NCBI GenBank assembly: GCA_000389735.1
Contig: APJY01000002.1
Location: 339,368 to 403,367, forward strand
Direction of reading: 5' to 3'
Length of the DNA stretch: 64,000 bases
Source: Sulfolobales archaeon Acd1
Lineage (GTDB): Archaea > Thermoproteota > Thermoprotei_A > Sulfolobales > Sulfolobaceae
The first letter of the stretch is position 1. Each line of letters opens with the position of its first letter. The notes below the pieces were generated by a model that made no database searches, had not been told where the DNA came from, and saw nothing but the letters and a program-made list of their open reading frames with translations. Below, piece after piece: positions 59,188 to 64,000 of the stretch. Position numbers and translations under genes: made by a program.

Positions 59188-60252
59188 ATGAGGGCGAGGC
59201 TCTACCCCCTTCTGGTCTTCTACGCTGCCGAGGCCACGCTGACGATCATCCTCGTCGCCTGGCTGATCCAGCTCAGCAACGTGGCGGGATCGGTGAAATA
59301 CTACGGGCAGGCCACCACCCTCTTCACCTTGGGCGTCCTAGCTTACGCCCTAGGCCTCAGGCACGCCCTCGACGCCGACCACGTGGCCGCCCTTAACGTG
59401 GCAGCGAAGAAGCTGACTCAGGAGGGCAAGGACGCTAGGTTCATAGGCCTGTTCTTCGCCCTGGGTCACGCCAGCGTCGTCATCGCTATGACTGCTGTAT
59501 TCATCGTCGCTTACAGGGAGGCAGCTAACGTGGTGCCGCAGTTGCAGCGGTTAGGAGGCGTGATTGGGAACGTCATCAGCTCCGCCCTCCTCTTCATCTT
59601 GGGGCTCCTGAGCCTCCTCCTGCTCCGTGAGACCTACGAGGCCTACAGGGCATTCGGGAGGGGCGAGATAAGCGAGGACGAGCTGGAGGCCCGCCTCGCA
59701 GGGGATCACGCAGTGAAGGGCTTCAGGAGGTTCTTCGAGGCGTTGAGCAACCAGCGTGACCTCTTCGTCATAGGCTTCCTGTTCGGGCTAAGCTTCGACC
59801 TGGCGGGTGAGGTGGTGTTATTGGCGATGCTGGCCGCCTCCTCCGCTCCGGAGAGCTTCTCCCCGTGGGAGCTCATGATTTTCCCCATGTTGTTCACGGT
59901 GGGGACTGCGCTGATGGACACCACCGAGGGCTTCCTCATGTCGACCGCATATGGGTGGGCCCTGAGCTCCCCCGCGAGGAAGGCCTGGTTCAACGTGACG
60001 ATGTCGGTAGCCTCTACGGCCATCGCCTGGTTGGTAGCTGCCTTCATGGGGCTAGATGCAGCTCGCTCAGCGTTCGACCTCCAGGGAGGTATCTGGGCCT
60101 GGGTAGCTGCCCTCACCGTCGGCCCTGCCTGGGAAAGCCTAGGCACAGTGGTCGTAGGGGTCTTCGCAGTTACGTGGGTGATCTCGATAGCCGTGATGAA
60201 GGCTAAGGAGAGGAGGGTTGACAACAGTTTAGGTCGTTCAACCCGTCCGTAA
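59188..60252 (+). CDS. NiCoT family nickel/cobalt transporter
   Basis: The 354-residue permease has eight predicted helices. Helix 2 carries the metal motif LRHALDADHVAALN (about 55-68), followed by FALGHASVVIA (about 90). The later family motifs are altered: GLSFDLAGEVVLL replaces the usual LGFDTATE type, and GTALMDTTEGFLMSTAYGW replaces GMxLxDTxDG. It should import Ni2+ or Co2+ by secondary transport. The ATG has a TATA-like ATTTTTAACG at about 59152-59161. The truncated homologue at 63058 keeps the canonical motifs. Confidence 0.9.
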   Translation: MRARLYPLLVFYAAEATLTIILVAWLIQLSNVAGSVKYYGQATTLFTLGVLAYALGLRHALDADHVAALNVAAKKLTQEGKDARFIGLFFALGHASVVIAMTAVFIVAYREAANVVPQLQRLGGVIGNVISSALLFILGLLSLLLLRETYEAYRAFGRGEISEDELEARLAGDHAVKGFRRFFEALSNQRDLFVIGFLFGLSFDLAGEVVLLAMLAASSAPESFSPWELMIFPMLFTVGTALMDTTEGFLMSTAYGWALSSPARKAWFNVTMSVASTAIAWLVAAFMGLDAARSAFDLQGGIWAWVAALTVGPAWESLGTVVVGVFAVTWVISIAVMKAKERRVDNSLGRSTRP

Positions 60253-60675
60253 CTCGTTTATTGAGCTCAGAAAATTAATAAAACCCTTAAGTTACTCGGC
60301 GGTCTTCATCAGTGGACGACCTATTTCCTTATTTATAGTGTTCTTTTTTGCTTGAAAAAAGCTCAAATTAACTAGCTAACCTTTTGCATCATAGCCGTAT
60401 TCGTTCTGTGGAATTGAAGCTTCGTCCTTCATAGGATTTGAACCTCAAGTGAGGGGTCGGGCTTTCATAGTGTTTATGAGCCGGGAGTTTCGCTAAATCT
60501 CTTACAGATTTGAAAGGAGGGCAGACACTGGAGGTGTTGCTATTAGTACTCCAGGAGCTTTGCCTTAAACTGTAGGAGAGACTGAACTGAGGAGGAACAC
60601 CCTACTGAGGCCATTTGGCGCTCCAGAAGACACATGTTCCTGAATTCCTGTATAGATCAAAAAACTGTGTGTTTT
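60253..60675. other. Gene-free AT-rich stretch with decayed sequence and stem-loops
   Basis: No intact reading frame is found. Minus-strand frames near 60400-60470 give short broken peptides (one reads KPDPSLEVQIL, then MKDEASIPQNEYGYDAKG in another frame). These could be the tail of a decayed IS605-type TnpB gene, but the likeness is weak. Four stem-loops lie at 60443-60554. Confidence 0.4.
60443..60554. other. Array of four stem-loops, possible structured RNA or element end
   Basis: Successive dyads are CCTC/GAGG (60443-60454), GGCT-TT-CATA/TATGAGCC (60460-60482), AAATCT/AGATTT (60495-60511, perfect with a 5-nt loop) and CTGGAG/CTCCAG (60528-60554, perfect). On the minus strand, a GGTTCAAATCC box resembling a tRNA T-arm lies beside the first dyad, but a full cloverleaf cannot be drawn. 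Confidence 0.35.
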
Positions 60676-60910
60676 TCATTTGGGAGATTGGGTCTCATAA
60701 GAAGGTTTAAGGGCGCGATCCTTAGCTTTTTCTCTAGCAATATTTAACAAATCTTCTTTAAACTTCTCAAAGTCCTCATCTGACTCGATCACTAGAAACC
60801 TCTCTCCATCCTTATCTTCAACAATTCTCATGTGTACAAACTTCTCCCAGAGGTTAATAAAATAATGTGGCTAATAGAGTTTCTTCTCATTGAATTTTGA
60901 AAAATTGTTA
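60657..60910. repeat. Diverged direct repeat, copy 1 (small acidic ORF plus toxin tail)
   Basis: This segment aligns with 61368-61615 over about 250 bp with many substitutions and a few indels. It includes the last codons of a RelE-like toxin, a whole minus-strand small gene and the sequence beyond it. Confidence 0.7.
60676..60831 (-). CDS. Small acidic protein, paralogue of the one at 61388, possible antitoxin
   Basis: ATG 60831 to TGA 60676 encodes 51 residues starting MRIVEDKDGERFLVIES, followed by an acidic helix with many Glu, Asp and Lys. The same pattern occurs in the 49-residue protein at 61388-61537. Conservation of the reading frame across two diverged copies argues that it is a gene. 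In this copy the toxin beside it is reduced to a broken tail. An antitoxin or a helper of the toxin is possible, but this is inference. Confidence 0.6.
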   Translation of the reverse strand: MRIVEDKDGERFLVIESDEDFEKFKEDLLNIAREKAKDRALKPSYETQSPK

Positions 60911-61093
60911 AGTAAGCAGTGGGAAGCGCTACTCATGGGATCCAGGATTTCTATTCCCGTTATAAAAATTGAATGAACTCTTCAGTTTATGTAAAAAATT
61001 CAACCCCGAGCTCTACGCTCTCTGGTCTAGGGTTGATATATCTTTTAGATGTCTTTACAGATATCTTTACATATACTATAACGAAAAACAAAA

Positions 61094-61103
61094 GCTTTAT
61101 TAG
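61094..61103 (+). promoter_or_regulatory. TATA-like box of the RelE-like toxin gene
   Basis: GCTTTATTAG is centred 27 nt before ATG 61126 and supports that start over a longer frame beginning at 60973. Confidence 0.45.
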
Positions 61104-61125
61104 TTCGCTTTACAATATTTTTAAC

Positions 61126-61434
61126 ATGGTTTGTAATAAGTGGGAATTGAGGTTTTCAATGAGGAAAGCTAGAGATTACAGAGAATTTCTGCGATATGTA
61201 GTAGATAATTATAGTGATAAGTTAGTGATGATAATTCTTGAAAAATTAGAGTTATTAAGGAAAGATCCCTTGAAGTACGCCAGGGAAAAATTAGGTAAGG
61301 ATAAACATAACAATGCTATGTTCTCTATTGAGGTTACTAGAGATATAAGAATACTTTACAGCTTGGATTCAAAAAATTGTATAGTTCTCATTTGGGTGAT
61401 CGGTTCTCATAAGGAGGTTTACGGGCGGGACTAA
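61126..61434 (+). CDS. RelE/ParE superfamily toxin
   Basis: The 102-residue basic protein has the family order: N-terminal helices (ARDYREFLRYVVDNYSDKL), the segment LELLRKDPLKYAREKLGKDK, then the beta sheet IEVTRDIRILYSLDSKNC ending in VIGSHKEVYGRD, like the R/H-x-x-x-Y end of RelE toxins. RelE proteins cleave mRNA on ribosomes. There is no antitoxin gene upstream in the usual place. Instead a small gene lies on the opposite strand, overlapping its 3' end by 47 nt. The frame could extend up to 60973, but the TATA box supports ATG 61126. Confidence 0.75.
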   Translation: MVCNKWELRFSMRKARDYREFLRYVVDNYSDKLVMIILEKLELLRKDPLKYAREKLGKDKHNNAMFSIEVTRDIRILYSLDSKNCIVLIWVIGSHKEVYGRD

Positions 61435-61615
61435 GCTCGTAATAAGCCTCAATTAGCATTTTCCTGAACTCTTCTAAGTCCTCCTTACTCTCAATCTCTA
61501 GAAATCCTTCTCCGTCCTCGTCTTCAACGATTCTCATATGTATAGGCTCCACGAAGCGATCATTAAAGTAGTGCGCTAATAGAGTTTCTTATCATTGAGT
61601 TTCGAAAAACTGTAA
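61368..61615. repeat. Diverged direct repeat, copy 2
   Basis: Counterpart of 60657-60910. It contains the intact end of the RelE-like toxin and the 49-residue acidic gene. The two copies flank the toxin gene body. Confidence 0.7.
61388..61537 (-). CDS. Small acidic protein convergent with and overlapping the RelE-like toxin, candidate antitoxin
   Basis: ATG 61537 to TGA 61388 encodes 49 residues: MRIVEDEDGEGFLEIES, an acidic helix (KEDLEEFRKMLIEAYYEL) and a short Pro-rich tail. The frame may begin earlier in HYFNDRFVEPIH, which is open upstream. It lies on the opposite strand and covers the last 47 nt of the toxin gene. Acidic charge and small size suit neutralisation of a basic toxin, or its mRNA could act as antisense. 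The role is inferred from position and duplication. Confidence 0.6.
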   Translation of the reverse strand: MRIVEDEDGEGFLEIESKEDLEEFRKMLIEAYYELSPARKPPYENRSPK

Positions 61616-61774
61616 TGATAAGGAGAGCTAGCGCTACTCTCGGATATATGCACATTGATCGCGTTAGAAGATTCAACGAACTAGGGGATTCTCCCTGTTT
61701 TACCTTCTTCTCCAACTCCTCTACTCTCCTCTTCAACTCTCGTAGTTCCTAGCTTACAGTACATCAGCGGTTCC
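61538..61774. other. Decayed region with coiled-coil codon remnant
   Basis: After the end of the repeat, the minus strand at about 61680-61750 reads ELRELKRRVEELEKKVKQ with an in-frame stop just before it and no start codon of its own. It looks like a coiled-coil fragment of a lost gene. No other feature is seen. Confidence 0.35.
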
Positions 61775-62867
61775 TCAACTCCTTAAGGACCTTACCCTCG
61801 CGTAAGGCACGAGGAGGAACAGCTCAACGAGCGAGACCAGGACGGCGAGGGCGAAGGACTGACTTATGTCCGCTCCTGCGAGGGCGAACAGGGCGACGCC
61901 CCCCAGTATTTCGCCCGAGTTAACGGCGGCCAGGCCTAAGGTGCCCGACTTAGACCCTGAAACGTTAAGAACGTAGGCGTAAATAGCGGTTATTGCGAGC
62001 TCGTTGAAGAACCCCAAGACAAACAAACCGAAACTCCAGAGCGAGCTAGAGTATATCATTAGGGCGGGGAGTGTGCCAATGACGGAAAGCGAGACGACCT
62101 TGTCCAACGAGGCCAGGTTCATCCTTAAGGCTATGGCCACCGCTCCTCCGATACCCGAGGCCAGGGTCATCAGTGACGCGATCAGAGACGATTCTTTAGG
62201 ACTTACGCCATAGCTCACGAAGACGTAGGTCGGGAACAGCTCGCTCACGAGGTAGTAGATCCCCCACACCCCGCTAGTCATCACCGAGAGGGGGAGAACG
62301 TCTCTCACTCCCTTACCGCTGAACTCCACCTCGAAGTTGGGGTAGTGTGACGCTAAGTTCAACACGCCCAGGAGGGCCGTCATAACGCCCACGGCTATCG
62401 CTACGGGGGGAGAAACCCAACTCTGCCTCGAGGTAACCCAAGGCTAAGCCTGCGGTACCGCCGAAGGAGAACAAGGCGTTGTAGGCCCCCATGGCCTTCT
62501 GCTCCTCCCCAGGGTTTAACCTGCTCAGGGTGCCTCCGGCTGACGAGAAGAAGAGGCTCGCCCCCGCACCGGTGAGGAAGTAGAACGCCATAACCTGGAG
62601 TGGGGAGCCCGAGACCCCCAGGGCGATCTCGCTTATTCCAATGACTACTAGGCCTAAGGAGTAAGCGACCTTCGCTCCGACCTTCGACGCTACGGCCGCT
62701 GAGGGGATCTGAAACAGGCCAGTGGCTACAAAGAAGGAAGAAACCGCCTCTGCGGCGAAGGAGGAAGGAAGCCCGAAACGTACTAACATACCCGGAACGG
62801 CGGGAGCGATCAGGAACCAGGCCACGGCGTAAACGGCCCTGGACAGCAGTATCAGCTTCCCCTTCAT
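61775..62867 (-). pseudogene. MFS transporter gene broken by a frameshift in a C6 run
   Basis: The first 156 codons (from ATG 62867) encode six membrane helices of a major facilitator (VYAVAWFLIAPAVPGML, FFVATGLFQIPSAAVASKVG). At 62405-62410 a run of six G (C on the coding strand) shifts the frame. The second half continues in another frame as GVMTALLGVLNLAS and later WGIYYLVSELFPTYVFVSYG to the stop at 61775. Five or eight C would restore one frame of about 365 residues. It could be a pseudogene, a sequencing error, or slippage-controlled. Substrate unknown. Confidence 0.75.
62210..62267 (-). repeat. Inverted repeat arm inside the MFS gene
   Basis: These 58 bp are the perfect reverse complement of 63943-64000. 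They encode the helix WGIYYLVSELFPTY of the MFS carrier. The match runs to the window edge and probably continues beyond it. Confidence 0.9.
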
Positions 62868-63057
62868 GGGAAAACTGTTATCTCGTACTGGGTTTCGATA
62901 ACTAAAAGCTGTGCTTGCCCGATAGAATCGTAATTAGGTGAAGTCCCTTCCGGAGCCAGAGAAAGCGTTCACTCCTTAGATACTGAGTATCACGATTAAA
63001 GGCAAAACGTTAAAGCGTAACAAAGGATAAAGACTTTGACCTTAAGACAAAGGTCGT

Positions 63058-63939
63058 TCACTTCGTCACTCTATACTCTTTCTCCAACCGCTGGACCTTC
63101 ACCTTGTAGACCACTATAGAAGCCGCCCAAGTCACTGCGAATAGACCCACTATCATGACCCCTATGCTCCCCCACCACACGTCTCCCGTGACGTCAGCTA
63201 TCCAGTCCCACAGCCCTCCGCTCAGGTTGAACTCGCCCTGAACGAGGCCCAACGTCTCTAATGTACCAATGGCCCAAGCGACCATAACCGAGATTATGGT
63301 CATCGTCAGGTTGTACCAGATCTTCCTGATCGGGTTGTCGAAGGCCCACCTGTAGGCTGAGGTCATGAAGAAGCCGTCCGTGGCGTCTATTAGGGTCATT
63401 CCTGCCGTGAACAGGAACGGGAAGACCAGGAGTTCCCACACGGGAACGCTCGTTACTGCGGCGCTGGCCGCTGAGATAGCTAAAAGAGCGGTCTCGCTCG
63501 CCGTTTCGAAGCCCAACCCGAAGAGGAACCCTATCGGGTAGAGGTAGTACTGCTTGTCCACTATCTTGAACAGCTTCCCGAAGTACCTGGCCATGAAACC
63601 CCTCTTCAACAGCGCCTCGTTGAGCCTCTCCTCGTCCAGCCTCTCCCTTCTTATGTCCTTGTAAATCTGGTAGATCTCGAAGAAGACCAGGAAGTTCAAG
63701 AGGCCTATAATGTAGAGGAAGCCGGCGCTGATCAGGGTACCTATTATGCCTCCCACGTTCTCCAGCTGCGGGATGTAAGTCTCGACCGCCCTCGCGCTCA
63801 CAACGAAGGCGACGCTCAGCAGTATTACCACGGTAGAGTGGCCCAGGGAGAAGAACAGTCCCGCGAACTTGGCGTCCTTGCCCTCCTGAGTCAGCTTCCT
63901 CGTGGAGTTGTCGATGGCCGCGAGGTGGTCGGCGTCCAA
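63058..63939 (-). pseudogene. NiCoT nickel/cobalt transporter, 5'-truncated at an inverted junction
   Basis: The 293 residues start at DADHLAAIDN, the second half of the RHALDADH metal motif in helix 2. They keep all later motifs in canonical form: LGHSTVVI, GLGFETASETALL and GMTLIDATDGFFMTSAYRW. About the first 55 residues, including helix 1, are missing because the sequence upstream of CACGCC switches to an inverted copy of the MFS gene. A stop in frame (TAG) lies 9 nt before the HA codons. As it stands it cannot make a full permease. The transport role is nickel or cobalt uptake. Confidence 0.85.
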
Positions 63940-63942
63940 GGC

Positions 63943-64000
63943 GTGGGGGATCTACTACCTCGTGAGCGAGCTGTTCCCGACCTACGTCTTCGTGAGCTAT
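63943..64000 (+). repeat. Inverted copy of MFS gene segment at the right edge
   Basis: Perfect 58-bp inverted match to 62210-62267, joined directly to the truncated NiCoT gene. At the junction only three bases (GTG) can be assigned to both sides. Confidence 0.9.

Noticed and set aside
59034..59396. 120-codon frame from the vapC remnant into the NiCoT gene
   Set aside because: The second half is an out-of-frame reading of the NiCoT gene with Arg/Pro-rich nonsense, and the first half covers AT-rich debris and the NiCoT promoter.
60421..60511. Possible intron-bearing tRNA(Met) on the minus strand
   Set aside because: CGGCTCATAA and GGTTCAAATCC look like anticodon and T-arm pieces, but the T-stem has two mismatches, and no matching acceptor or anticodon stem was found.
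60973..61125. N-terminal extension of the RelE-like toxin
   Set aside because: The extra 51 residues have no RelE likeness and cover the TATA-like box placed correctly for ATG 61126.

Overview
The window looks like chromosomal DNA of a thermoacidophilic crenarchaeon of the order Sulfolobales. The evidence is a set of archaeal genes (TmcA, archaeal-type NMN adenylyltransferase, a 2-oxoacid:ferredoxin oxidoreductase with fused gamma-alpha subunit, sulfide:quinone oxidoreductase paired with DUF1641), AGG-dominated arginine usage, frequent GTG and TTG starts, and many AT-rich TATA-like boxes centred about 26 nt before the start codon, as in leaderless Sulfolobales transcripts. Base composition is near 50% GC in most genes. 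The exceptions are one AT-richer gene at 15.1 kb and an AT-rich island at 60.3-61.7 kb. I cannot fix the genus. No rRNA, no convincing tRNA and no CRISPR array was seen.

Layout. 0-6.8 kb: a truncated transporter, a DUF1286-like membrane protein, an MFS carrier, the DUF1641-SQR sulfide oxidation pair and an APC permease. 6.9-12.7 kb: a UPF0248 protein overlapping an aldehyde-oxidase-type molybdenum subunit, then de novo NAD synthesis (nadC, nadB, nadA on alternating strands). 13-19.4 kb: a large surface protein built from about eight repeats, an AT-rich SRPBCC-like gene, a NiCoT-like membrane protein with an altered metal motif, and a three-gene ABC exporter. 19.5-25.8 kb: a formate-dehydrogenase-like molybdenum enzyme, an XdhC-like protein divergent from nadM, gamma-glutamyltransferase and an APC permease with an operator-like inverted repeat. 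26-35.2 kb: TmcA with MazG, a hexosamine kinase / sugar nucleotidyltransferase / PMT-type glycosyltransferase operon, a class I aldolase and another APC permease. 35.3-43.8 kb: a lipoamide-dehydrogenase-like enzyme, small helical proteins, an RsmB-type methyltransferase, a cation exchanger, a Thr-rich surface protein and a second ABC exporter. 43.9-50.2 kb: a second lone molybdenum subunit, a surface protein and the 2-oxoacid:ferredoxin oxidoreductase. 50.4-58.7 kb: a HEAT-like/SPFH cluster, hypF and membrane proteins. 58.7-64 kb: decayed toxin-antitoxin modules, NiCoT nickel/cobalt transporters, a frameshifted MFS gene and an inverted junction at the right edge.

Functional links. Sulfide oxidation at the membrane, two lone aldehyde/xanthine-type Mo subunits, an FDH-like Mo enzyme and an XdhC-like maturation factor form a redox theme. 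Nickel/cobalt uptake genes and hypF point to metal-enzyme maturation. The hexosamine kinase-nucleotidyltransferase-PMT operon could supply sugars for the several N-glycosylation-rich surface proteins seen here.

The least ordinary part is the last 6 kb. It holds a VapB with a truncated VapC and a duplicated small acidic ORF lying convergent to, and overlapping, a RelE-like toxin. It also has an array of four stem-loops, an MFS gene broken in a C6 run, and a 5'-truncated NiCoT gene fused head-to-head to an inverted copy of that MFS gene. The fusion is either a real rearrangement or an assembly fold-back.
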